A DNA stretch of 15,823 nucleotides from an uncultured Haloferula sp. (GTDB lineage: Bacteria > Verrucomicrobiota > Verrucomicrobiae > Verrucomicrobiales > Akkermansiaceae). The translations under genes and the position numbers were made by a program. Of this stretch, positions 1-6,309 are shown in pieces. Numbering within the stretch: the stretch's first letter is position 1; every line of letters starts with the position of its first letter. The notes under the pieces were generated by a model. That model had not been told where the DNA came from. It ran no database searches and worked only from the letters and a program-made list of their open reading frames with translations. Location: positions 1 to 15,823 of the forward strand of contig CAMPGU010000070.1 of NCBI GenBank assembly GCA_946885645.1, given 5' to 3'.

Positions 1-80
1 ATGTGCCTTTCCCCGCGTCCGACACCTGCCGCGCGTGCCGCTGCTTCCAATTCGGCATCGTTACCCATGCCGGGATCCAT
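1..80 (-). CDS. possible gene start running off the left edge (partial)
   Basis: On the minus strand an ATG at 80-78 opens a frame that stays open for 26 codons to the window edge (begins MDPGMGNDAELEAA). It is preceded by GGAGG six bases upstream, the only textbook Shine-Dalgarno sequence I see before a start in this window. It lies about 50 bp downstream of the SRPBCC stop on the same strand, so it could be the third gene of the ArsR operon. The visible part is Ala/Gly/Glu-rich and matches no family I can name. It is too short to be certain it is coding. Confidence 0.35.
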   Translation of the reverse strand, partial: MDPGMGNDAELEAAARAAGVGRGERH

Positions 81-131
81 CCAGATCCTCCGCCATCCGT
101 CGAGTGCAGGGACTTGGGACTGCTGCGGAAT

Positions 132-596
132 TCACCCGTCTTCCTTCCATCCGAGCTGCAGGGATTGGCCCGTTTCCAGCAGTGATTTCAGGCTACTCAG
201 GATCGACGGCCAACCGTTCGATACCTCTTCGCGGATCTTGCTGCCTTCGGGGAATTCATCATGCGTCACGGTGAGTTGCACCGCATCTCCTTGAGGCCTT
301 TTGCCCTCGCCGAGCCGTTCGATCTTGAACGTCACCCGTGACGGGGGCTCGCCGAGGCTGAGCTCCTCGAAGGTGAAGACGAGTTCCTGCTCCGGGACGT
401 TTTTTAGAATCTTGCCATGCCACTCCAACTCGCCTTGCGGCGAATGGCTCTCGATCACTTCACCTTCTTTCCAGGTGGAGGTGTTGCGGCGGCCGAACCA
501 ATACTGCCGGATGAAATCCGGATCGGTCAGGGCCGTCCAGAGTTCCGCCGGGGTGGTGCGGATGAGGGTGACGTAAACAAGTTTCGGAGCGCTCAT
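132..596 (-). CDS. SRPBCC/AHSA1-domain protein (START-like ligand-binding fold)
   Basis: A 154-residue protein of the AHSA1 (activator of Hsp90 ATPase homologue 1-like) branch of the SRPBCC superfamily. Visible family features are the N-terminal strand and helix 'TTPAELWTALTDPDFIRQYWFG', a central 'GELEWHGKILKNVPEQELVFTF' strand pair, and a C-terminal amphipathic helix around 'NGWPSILSSLKSLLETG'. The family binds hydrophobic ligands in a helix-grip cavity; the ligand here cannot be read from sequence. The chosen ATG overlaps the stop of the upstream ArsR gene as ATGA (593-596), which implies translational coupling; a longer in-frame start would run inside that gene. ArsR-AHSA1 pairs are a very common two-gene unit in which the repressor controls both. 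No signal peptide, so probably cytoplasmic. Confidence 0.88.
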   Translation of the reverse strand: MSAPKLVYVTLIRTTPAELWTALTDPDFIRQYWFGRRNTSTWKEGEVIESHSPQGELEWHGKILKNVPEQELVFTFEELSLGEPPSRVTFKIERLGEGKRPQGDAVQLTVTHDEFPEGSKIREEVSNGWPSILSSLKSLLETGQSLQLGWKEDG

Positions 597-907
597 GGCT
601 TCTTCAGTTCGAGGTTGTTCTTCAATTCGGCCAAGGCCTCCAGGCGATGGCTCTCGTATTTGCGGATCCAACGTTGCGCGATTTCATGAATCGGCACCGG
701 GTTGAGGTAATGTAGCTTTTCCCGCCCTCTCTTCACGGTGACGACAAGCTTTGCGGCTTCCAGGATGCCGAGGTGCTTCGTCACCGCTTGGCGGGTCATA
801 TCGAGCCCGTCGCACAGTTCGCCGAGCGTCTGTCCGTTGCGGGCATGGAGCCGGTCCAGCAGTACCCGCCGGCTTTCGTCGGCCAAGGCTTTGAAGACGT
901 CGTCCAC
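593..907 (-). CDS. ArsR/SmtB-family winged-helix transcriptional repressor
   Basis: Read from the GTG at 907 this is a 104-residue winged-helix regulator. It has the typical opening 'VFKALADESRRVLLDRL', a recognition-helix region 'LDMTRQAVTKHLGILEAA' at about residues 34-51, and the wing 'VVTVKRGREKLHYLNPVP'. The ArsR3/5 metal cysteine motifs are absent, as usual in the branch paired with AHSA1 proteins. The frame is open to an ATG at 964, but the extra 19 codons would cover a sigma70-like promoter and a perfect inverted repeat and would overlap the Nudix gene by 25 bp. I therefore prefer the GTG, which sits where transcription should start, so the mRNA would be leaderless. It is likely autoregulated through the 921-936 operator. 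It overlaps the SRPBCC gene by 4 bp. Confidence 0.87.
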   Translation of the reverse strand: MDDVFKALADESRRVLLDRLHARNGQTLGELCDGLDMTRQAVTKHLGILEAAKLVVTVKRGREKLHYLNPVPIHEIAQRWIRKYESHRLEALAELKNNLELKKP

Positions 908-913
908 GGCGGG

Positions 914-943
914 GAAATATGCAACCAAACGGTTGCGTGTCAA
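914..943 (-). promoter_or_regulatory. sigma70-like promoter of the ArsR-SRPBCC unit
   Basis: On the minus strand a perfect TTGACA (943-938) is followed 18 bases later by TATTTC (919-914), or 17 bases later by ATATTT. The expected start of transcription falls at about 907, on the GTG start codon of the arsR gene. The TGA stop of the upstream Nudix gene (942-940) lies inside the -35 box. Hexamers and spacing are seen directly; promoter activity is inferred. Confidence 0.6.
921..936 (-). promoter_or_regulatory. operator-like inverted repeat in the arsR promoter spacer
   Basis: GCAACC and GGTTGC form a perfect 6-4-6 inverted repeat (minus strand GCAACCGTTTGGTTGC) filling the spacer between the -35 and -10 boxes. 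A dimeric ArsR protein bound there would block RNA polymerase. A GCAACC-N4-GGTTGC palindrome is, from memory, common upstream of ArsR-AHSA1 pairs, which supports autorepression, but binding has not been shown here. Confidence 0.6.
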
Positions 944-1488
944 GGGGCAAGTTTTGCCCGCCATTTCCGGACCATCCGCAGCATCGACTCGTCGGTGGTC
1001 AAGGAAGCCACCTCGTCGAGCGGCACCCAGCGGAGATCGTGCGACTCCTCGCTCACGGTGTAGTCCACGCTGCCGGTGGCTCGCAGCACGTAGCGTACGT
1101 CGTAGTGAAGATGCTGCGGCACATCCTTCCGCGCCGGGATGGGATGGATATCCAGATCGAAGATGCCATCGCTTTCCGGCTCGAAATCATGGAGGCCGGA
1201 TTCTTCCCTCGCTTCCTTGAGCGCAACCGCACGCACGTCGGGATCGCCATCCGCATGGCCGCCGAGTTGGAGCCAGGCGTCCAGCTTCCGGTGGTGGGTT
1301 AGCAGCACCTGCGTCCCGCTCCCGTCCACGATCCACGCGGAGCCGGTGACGTGTCCTTCCAAGAGCGAGCGCTCGAAACATTCCGGCTGTGCCTGCACGA
1401 ATCCGGCGAAGCGCCGGATTGCTTCCGATTCAAGGGGATGCTTTCCCAAATAGATGGCGAGTTGGTCGAGAAGCGGCTGGCGATGCAC
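940..1488 (-). CDS. Nudix hydrolase with a slightly degenerate Nudix box
   Basis: A 182-residue protein with a central Nudix domain (about residues 45-175). The Nudix box starts at Gly77. The box metal-binding Glu residues 92, 95 and 96 and Gly98-Leu99 are present, but the first Glu of the GX5EX7REUXEEXGU consensus is Pro83 and the Arg is Lys91. The family hydrolyses nucleoside diphosphates linked to another moiety; the substrate cannot be assigned. The segment 'HRKLDAWLQLGGHADGD' and a C-terminal 'LRWVPLDEVASL' are typical of a widespread stand-alone subgroup. The start is a GTG at 1488 without a visible ribosome binding site; no better start is upstream. It is transcribed towards the ArsR gene, whose promoter overlaps its 3' end. 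Confidence 0.85.
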   Translation of the reverse strand: MHRQPLLDQLAIYLGKHPLESEAIRRFAGFVQAQPECFERSLLEGHVTGSAWIVDGSGTQVLLTHHRKLDAWLQLGGHADGDPDVRAVALKEAREESGLHDFEPESDGIFDLDIHPIPARKDVPQHLHYDVRYVLRATGSVDYTVSEESHDLRWVPLDEVASLTTDESMLRMVRKWRAKLAP

Positions 1489-1560
1489 CGCTGGAAGCTG
1501 GCGGACGGCGTCCAGATTGCAAGGGTCGCGGCGCGGATGTTCTGGTCATGCGGCCGAAGC

Positions 1561-1600
1561 CGAAAAAGGCCGCTCCGGTTTCCCGGAGCGGCCTTGGCTC
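1561..1600 (-). terminator. rho-independent terminator of the dikinase gene
   Basis: An 11-bp perfect GC-rich stem, 1568-1578 paired with 1583-1593, with a 4-base loop. It can be lengthened by A-T pairs at its base. On the minus strand it is followed by TTTTT (1567-1563). It lies about 60 bases after the dikinase stop codon and upstream of the Nudix start, so it separates the two transcription units. Confidence 0.88.
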
Positions 1601-1653
1601 GGAAGGGGCATTGCTGCTCTTCCGCGGTCGGTCACGAATGCCCGACCTGATAA

Positions 1654-4512
1654 TTACTTCCGCTTCGCAACCTTCTTGGTCGCCTTCTTCGCAGCCTTCT
1701 TCGCCGCCTTTTTCGCGACCTTCTTGGCAGCGGGCTTGGCCGGAGCCTTCTTCGCATCCTCGAGCGCAGCTTGGGCAGCGGCGAGACGGGCGACAGGCAC
1801 GCGGTAGGGCGAGCAGGACACGTAGTTCAGGCCCAGCTTGTGGCAGAACTTCACGGAATCCGGATCGCCGCCGTGCTCGCCGCAGATGCCGAGCTTGATG
1901 TTCGGACGGGTGCTGCGGCCCTTGGTAACGGCGGTCTCCATGAGTTGACCCACGCCGGTCGCATCAAGCGTGGCGAAGGGGTTCTTCTTGAAGATCTCCG
2001 CTTCGGTGTAGGGCATCAGGAATGCGCCCATGTCGTCGCGGCTGATGCCGAGCGCGGTCTGGGTGAGGTCGTTGGTGCCGAAGCTGAAGAACTCGGCGCC
2101 CTTGGCGATCTCGTCGGCGGTGAGCGCGCCGCGCGGCACTTCGATCATGGTGCCCACCTGGTATTCGAAGGTGACCTTCTTCTCGGTCATGACTTCCTTC
2201 GCCACGCGGTGGACGATTTCGGCCTGGAGGTCGAATTCCTTGCCGAAGCCGACCAGCGGGATCATCACCTCCGGCTTCACCGGGATCTTCTTCTTCGCCA
2301 CGTCAGCGGCAGCTTCGAAGATCGCGCGGGCCTGCATCTCGGTGATTTCCGGGTAGGCGATGCCGAGACGGCAGCCGCGGTGGCCCAGCATCGGGTTGAA
2401 CTCGTGGAGTTCGGCGACGCGCTGGATGATCAGTTCCACTTTCACGCCCAGCTTCTTCGCCAGATCAAGCTGCTGCTCCTTGGTGTGGGGCAGGAACTCG
2501 TGCAGCGGCGGGTCCAGCAGACGGATCGTGGCGGGGAATCCCTTGAGGGTGGTGAAGATGCCGGTGAAATCTTCCCGCTGATAGGGCAGGAGCTTGGCCA
2601 GAGCGGCCTTCCGGGCGGCCACGTCGGTCGCCAGGATCATCTCGCGCATCGCGTCGATGCGATCTCCTTCGAAGAACATGTGTTCCGTGCGGGTCAGGCC
2701 GATGCCCTGGGCCCCGAAGGCCATCGCGATGCGGGTCTGCTCCGGCGTGTCGGCATTGGTGCGGACGCCGAGCTTGGTGACCTGGCCGCACCATTCCATG
2801 AGCTGGAGGAAGCTCTTGAACTTCTCGGTCTTCTTCGCGGCCTTGTCGCCATCGACGATGCCGGTGATGATTTCCGAAGGAGCGGTCTTGAGCTGGCCGC
2901 CGTAAACGGTGCCGGAGGTCCCGTCGATCGACATGTAGTCGCCTTCCTTGAAGACTTCGCCGGAAGCGGTGACGGTGAGCTTGTCGTAGTCGATTTCCAC
3001 GGCGGAAGCGCCGCAGACGCAGACCTTGCCCATCTGGCGGGCGACGAGTGCGGCGTGCGAGGAGACACCGCCCTTGGCGGTGAGAATGCCCTCGGCGGCG
3101 ATCATGCCGCGGAGGTCTTCCGGAGAGGTTTCGTTACGGACCAGGAGGACCTTCTCGCCCTTCGCTTCAGCGGCAGCCGCGCGATCGGCGTTGAGGTAAA
3201 CCTTGCCGGAGGCGGCACCGGGGCCGGCCGGGAGACCCTTGGCGAGTTCCTTGGCCTTGGCCACGTCGGCGAGGTCGAAGATCGGGGCCAGAAGCTGGTC
3301 GAGCTGTTCGGCCGGGTTGCGGAGCACCGCGGTCTTCCAGTCGATGAGCTTCTCCTTCACCATGTCCATGGAGAACTTCAGCGCGGCAGCAGCGGTGCGC
3401 TTGCCGTTGCGGGTCTGAAGCATGAACAGCTTGCCTTCCTGAATGGTGAATTCCACGTCCTGCACGTCCTTGAAGTGCTTCTCGAGGATCTGGCGGACCT
3501 TCATCAGCTCGGCGTAGCTCTTCGGCATCTGCTTCTTCAGATCCGCCACCGGCTCGGGGGTGCGGACGCCCGCGACGACGTCTTCGCCCTGGGCGTTGAT
3601 GAGGAATTCGCCGTAGAACTCGTTCTTGCCGTTGGCCGGGTTACGGGTGAAGGCCACGCCGGAACCGGACTTGTCGCCGGTGTTGCCGTAAACCATCGCC
3701 TGCACGTTCACCGCCGTGCCCCACTCGGCCGGGATGCCGTATTTGCGGCGGTACACGATCGCGCGGTCGTTCATCCAGGAACCGAACACGGCACCGGCGG
3801 CACCGCGGAGCTGCTCCCAGGGATCGGTCGGGAAAACGTGGCCCGTGCGCTTCTTCACCAGCGCCTTGAAGCGCTTCACCAGCTCCTGCTGGTCGGCGGC
3901 GGTCAGTTCCGAGTCAACCAGATCCTTGTGATACTTCTCGTGCTTGAATTCTTCGATGACGACTTCGAAGGGCTCGTGGTCTTCGCCCTCGCGCTTCTGC
4001 ACGCCCAGCACCACGTCGCCGTACATCTGGATGAAGCGGCGGTAGCAGTCCCACGCGAAACGCTCGTTCTTGGTGGCGGCAGCCAGCGACTTCACGGTCT
4101 CATCGTTGAGGCCGAGGTTGAGGATGGTGTCCATCATGCCCGGCATCGAGTCGCGGGCGCCGGAGCGCACGGCCACGAGGAGCGGCATGCCCTTCGCATC
4201 GCCGAACTTGCAGCCCATGATCTTCTCCATGTTCTTCACGCCGGCTTCCATCTGGGCCTGCAGCGAGGAAGGATAGGTCTTCGTGTGGGCGTAGAAATAG
4301 GTGCAGACCTCCGTGGTGACGGTGAATCCGGGAGGCACCGGCAGACCGATGCGGGTCATTTCCGCGAGGTTCGCGCCTTTGCCGCCGAGGAGGGCTTTCA
4401 TCGACCCGTTGCCGTCGGCCTTGCCGTTGCCCCAGGTGTAAACGTACTTGATGCCCTTGGCGGAGGGCGCTTTCTTGGCCGCTTTTTTGGCGGACTTCTT
4501 CACGGTAGCCAT
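1654..4512 (-). CDS. ppdK: pyruvate, phosphate dikinase (EC 2.7.9.1) with lysine-rich tails
   Basis: A 952-residue enzyme interconverting pyruvate + ATP + Pi and PEP + AMP + PPi, used in glycolysis or gluconeogenesis depending on conditions. Visible in order: nucleotide-binding N-domain ('LLGGKGANL' at 41-49 and '[16 protein letters not shown]' near residue 110), the swivelling phosphohistidine domain ('[12 protein letters not shown]', catalytic His486), and the PEP/pyruvate barrel ('[13 protein letters not shown]' and 'GICGEHGG' with catalytic Cys877). These correspond to His455 and Cys831 of the Clostridium symbiosum enzyme. The protein is longer than the usual 870-910 residues because of a basic N-terminal stretch (7 Lys in the first 20) and a Lys/Ala tail at 920-952. 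The ATG at 4512 begins the sequence [10 protein letters not shown]; no Shine-Dalgarno is visible. The frame is open further upstream, but that part lacks family similarity and covers a promoter-like site. A terminator follows. Confidence 0.97.
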   Translation of the reverse strand: MATVKKSAKKAAKKAPSAKGIKYVYTWGNGKADGNGSMKALLGGKGANLAEMTRIGLPVPPGFTVTTEVCTYFYAHTKTYPSSLQAQMEAGVKNMEKIMGCKFGDAKGMPLLVAVRSGARDSMPGMMDTILNLGLNDETVKSLAAATKNERFAWDCYRRFIQMYGDVVLGVQKREGEDHEPFEVVIEEFKHEKYHKDLVDSELTAADQQELVKRFKALVKKRTGHVFPTDPWEQLRGAAGAVFGSWMNDRAIVYRRKYGIPAEWGTAVNVQAMVYGNTGDKSGSGVAFTRNPANGKNEFYGEFLINAQGEDVVAGVRTPEPVADLKKQMPKSYAELMKVRQILEKHFKDVQDVEFTIQEGKLFMLQTRNGKRTAAAALKFSMDMVKEKLIDWKTAVLRNPAEQLDQLLAPIFDLADVAKAKELAKGLPAGPGAASGKVYLNADRAAAAEAKGEKVLLVRNETSPEDLRGMIAAEGILTAKGGVSSHAALVARQMGKVCVCGASAVEIDYDKLTVTASGEVFKEGDYMSIDGTSGTVYGGQLKTAPSEIITGIVDGDKAAKKTEKFKSFLQLMEWCGQVTKLGVRTNADTPEQTRIAMAFGAQGIGLTRTEHMFFEGDRIDAMREMILATDVAARKAALAKLLPYQREDFTGIFTTLKGFPATIRLLDPPLHEFLPHTKEQQLDLAKKLGVKVELIIQRVAELHEFNPMLGHRGCRLGIAYPEITEMQARAIFEAAADVAKKKIPVKPEVMIPLVGFGKEFDLQAEIVHRVAKEVMTEKKVTFEYQVGTMIEVPRGALTADEIAKGAEFFSFGTNDLTQTALGISRDDMGAFLMPYTEAEIFKKNPFATLDATGVGQLMETAVTKGRSTRPNIKLGICGEHGGDPDSVKFCHKLGLNYVSCSPYRVPVARLAAAQAALEDAKKAPAKPAAKKVAKKAAKKAAKKATKKVAKRK
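1657..1755 (-). repeat. degenerate Lys-Lys-Ala-Ala coding repeat (C-terminal tail of the dikinase)
   Basis: The last 33 codons of the dikinase encode a low-complexity tail built from KKAA/KKVA-like tetrads (15 Lys and 1 Arg of 33). In DNA this is an imperfect 12-base repeat of the cttcttsgcsgc type on the plus strand. Tails like this are known from bacterial histone-H1-like proteins, but here it is attached to an otherwise complete metabolic enzyme. A related but shorter basic stretch occupies the first 20 codons (4512-4453). Confidence 0.8.
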
Positions 4513-4594
4513 CTGTAGTTCGTGGTGGGTTGACTGTGGGAAAAGGCGCGTGGGGACGAGTGACCAAGGCCGTGCCCCCGGGCGCGGACGCGCG

Positions 4595-4622
4595 AGGCTA
4601 GCGGTGAGAAAACCCGTGTCAA
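4595..4622 (-). promoter_or_regulatory. candidate sigma70-like promoter of the dikinase gene
   Basis: Minus strand TTGACA (4622-4617), a 16-base spacer and TAGCCT (4600-4595). The -35 hexamer is perfect and the -10 is weak (three of six). It would give a leader of about 75 bases before the ATG at 4512. This is a pattern match only. Confidence 0.4.
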
Positions 4623-4736
4623 TGAACCAGTTCCGTCTGTGGAACGTGTTGCAGACGGTGCGCTCCAATGTCTCCGGCAGGCGAACATCGGATCGATGAA
4701 TTCCTCCGGGCATCAACCAAGAGGGGGAGACAAGAA

Positions 4737-4901
4737 TCAGGCCTGCCTCCGCCGCCGGCTTTTGGAGACCCGCCGCAAGTCGCTCTTGGCCCGTCGCGGA
4801 TCGGACTCCGCATCATCCTCCAGCTTCTCGAAACGGATCGCATACACCTCCTGGACTGCCCGGTGCCGGTGGTGCGAGATCCCCCGATGTTTCTCCCGCA
4901 T
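4737..4901 (-). CDS. small basic hypothetical protein (54 aa)
   Basis: A short frame from ATG 4901 to TGA 4737 encoding 54 residues. It opens [20 protein letters not shown], continues with an amphipathic acidic/basic stretch ('[15 protein letters not shown]') and ends in a strongly basic SKSRRRRQA tail. Third codon positions are roughly 80% G/C, as in neighbouring genes, and the composition looks protein-like, unlike the overlapping frames on the other strand. An in-frame GTG three codons upstream is an alternative start. It is codirectional with and about 225 bp upstream of ppdK. The Lys/Arg-rich ends would suit nucleic-acid or ribosome binding, but I recognise no family and the function is unknown. 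Confidence 0.5.
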   Translation of the reverse strand: MREKHRGISHHRHRAVQEVYAIRFEKLEDDAESDPRRAKSDLRRVSKSRRRRQA

Positions 4902-5081
4902 GCAGGTCACCCGCGGGAACCCTATCGCTTCCGCTGAACCGGTTGCGGCGAATTCGGACGCTTTTTCCCGGTCATTGCGAGGGTCGCGCGTTGGGCCTCA
5001 GGGCATGAGCCGCGGCAGCTCCGGCCGATCAACAGGGAATTTGCAATCTGCGTCCCACGCATCGACAGTGTCCGATTGCCT

Positions 5082-5672
5082 ATGAAAACACAACTGACCC
5101 TGATCTTACGGTTATCGATGATGGCCACCGCCGGTGCCCTCCTCAGCAATTGCGCCCATGACCCTGCCACCCGGGCCAACGCCGCCAACGCGAGCAGCCG
5201 GCAGATCGCCGCGGACTCCCGGGCCGCGCTCGACCACTTGTATGCCGCCAATCCCGCCGCCAGACGCTTGGGACAGAAAGCTGCGGGGGTTCTCGTGTTC
5301 CCGCACATCATGAAAGGCGGCTTGATGGTGGGAGCCGAAGCCGGCAATGGCACCTTGTTTGGCAGGGATCGCTCGGTCCGCGGCTACTACCAGACCGCGG
5401 GCGCCTCTTGGGGTTTGCAAGCGGGCGTGCAAAAATACGGCTACGCCTTGTTCCTGATGAGCTCCGGCGACGTCGCGAATCTCGACCGTGCGGCAGGATG
5501 GGAAGTGGGTGCCAGTCCTAGCGTCGTGGTGGTGGATCGGGGCAGGGCGGCCACCCTCGGCACCGCGAATATCGAAAAAGGCACCTACGCCTTCATCTTC
5601 GATCAGAGAGGCCTCATGGGTGGCATCTCCCTGAAAGGCTCGAAGATCACAAGGATTAATCCCGCACAGTGA
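5082..5672 (+). CDS. SYLF/YSC84-domain putative lipoprotein
   Basis: A 196-residue protein. The N-terminus has a hydrophobic signal region ending in a lipobox-like 'ALLSNC' (Cys24), so it is probably an exported lipoprotein, although Asn at -1 is less usual. Residues about 45-196 form a SYLF (YSC84-like) domain: 'AAGVLVFPHIMKGGLMVGAE', 'GYYQTAGASWGLQAGVQKYG', 'GWEVGASPSVVVVDRG' and the hallmark ending 'DQRGLMGGISLKGSKITRI'. SYLF domains are linked to lipid/phosphoinositide binding in eukaryotes; the bacterial role is unclear, probably envelope-associated. The ATG at 5082 is chosen over a TTG two codons upstream because it gives the normal MKTQ signal-peptide start. It stands alone on the plus strand and is convergent with the next gene. 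Confidence 0.9.
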   Translation: MKTQLTLILRLSMMATAGALLSNCAHDPATRANAANASSRQIAADSRAALDHLYAANPAARRLGQKAAGVLVFPHIMKGGLMVGAEAGNGTLFGRDRSVRGYYQTAGASWGLQAGVQKYGYALFLMSSGDVANLDRAAGWEVGASPSVVVVDRGRAATLGTANIEKGTYAFIFDQRGLMGGISLKGSKITRINPAQ

Positions 5673-5790
5673 GCCGGATTCCCCTACCCGGAGCCTGGCG
5701 TCGGGGGATGCCGGGTTCCGGTTCGGTGCCTGTGGGAAGAGGCAGCCACCGCCCATGCCGCCTCCGGGGCCTCTCCGGCGACGCCGCGTG

Positions 5791-6264
5791 CTAGAACTTG
5801 GCGGGCATGGACCCGCTGTCGGACTCTTTCGGGGGCGCTACCACCCGCTGCACGTCGGCCATCATTCGTTTCGCGAGCGCTTCCAGGTCCTCATGTTCGC
5901 CTTTTTTCCCGCGGAAGCCGATGTTCAGCGTGGGCACTTTCATTCCCTTCCCCAGATCTGTCTCGCCGGCTTCGAAGATCGCCCTGCGCCTGAGATCCTC
6001 GACCGCCGCCTGCTCCGAGGGATAATTCCACTTCCGCTCGATGTCGCAGTCGCGGACCACGCCGGTGAGGATGGTGTCGGTGAGGAGCTTTCCTCTCATC
6101 TCTTTCACCGTTTGCTCCCGCTGTTCCGCCGATGACTCGGGGTTGAAGGGGAGCGGCACGTAGCTGAAATCCGGCCTGGACTGGCGGATTTTCCATACGG
6201 CGAAGACGCCGCCTCCCATAAGCAGGGCCAGAACCACGCAGGCCATCACGATCCACCGTTGCAT
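5791..6264 (-). CDS. single-pass membrane protein, unknown; faintly Wzz-like
   Basis: A 157-residue protein with one N-terminal membrane segment (about residues 5-25, 'MACVVLALLMGGGVFAVW') followed by a soluble, presumably extracytoplasmic part. That part contains 'LTDTILTGVVRDCDIERKW', 'SEQAAVEDLRRRAIF' and 'VPTLNIGFRGKKGEHEDLEALAKRMMADV'. The pattern faintly recalls the periplasmic repeat of Wzz/GNVR chain-length proteins (a W-x-x-S/P-EEAV-LR segment, then a strand, then an Ala-rich helix), but the protein is far too short and lacks the second membrane segment. I assign no function. The ATG at 6264 directly precedes the membrane segment; the frame stays open far upstream only as a shadow of the peptidase gene. 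It is divergent from the M16 gene, 45 bp away. Confidence 0.7.
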   Translation of the reverse strand: MQRWIVMACVVLALLMGGGVFAVWKIRQSRPDFSYVPLPFNPESSAEQREQTVKEMRGKLLTDTILTGVVRDCDIERKWNYPSEQAAVEDLRRRAIFEAGETDLGKGMKVPTLNIGFRGKKGEHEDLEALAKRMMADVQRVVAPPKESDSGSMPAKF

Positions 6265-6309
6265 GTCATGGGTGTATCCTCCATTTCTCTCCGTCCAAGC
6301 CGGAAATTC

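Larger units (their letters stand above)
4513..5081. other. 569-bp interval between ppdK and the SYLF gene
   Basis: It holds the dikinase promoter candidate at 4595-4622 and the small minus-strand ORF at 4737-4901. Longer plus-strand frames here (for example 4639-5085) have a Ser/Arg-rich composition and uneven third-position GC, and look non-coding. I see no tRNA, repeat or terminator. The part from 4902 to 5081 presumably holds the promoter of the SYLF gene, but no convincing hexamers stand out. Confidence 0.6.

Noticed and set aside
1771..4518. 915-codon open frame on the plus strand opposite ppdK
   Set aside because: It is an exact antisense shadow of a well-recognised enzyme in GC-rich DNA, with a His/Gly/Leu/Val-biased composition and no family motifs.
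4513..4716. N-terminal extension of the dikinase to 4716
   Set aside because: No similarity to PPDK, and it covers a TTGACA promoter-like site; the ATG at 4512 directly opens the basic stretch and N-domain.
4639..5085. 148-codon plus-strand frame before the SYLF gene
   Set aside because: Ser/Arg-rich composition without recognisable motifs, overlaps the better-supported minus-strand 54-residue ORF, and runs into the SYLF gene in another frame.
5673..5790. GC-rich partial inverted repeats between the convergent SYLF and membrane-protein genes
   Set aside because: Stems are short and imperfect and no T-run follows on either strand; no terminator can be called.
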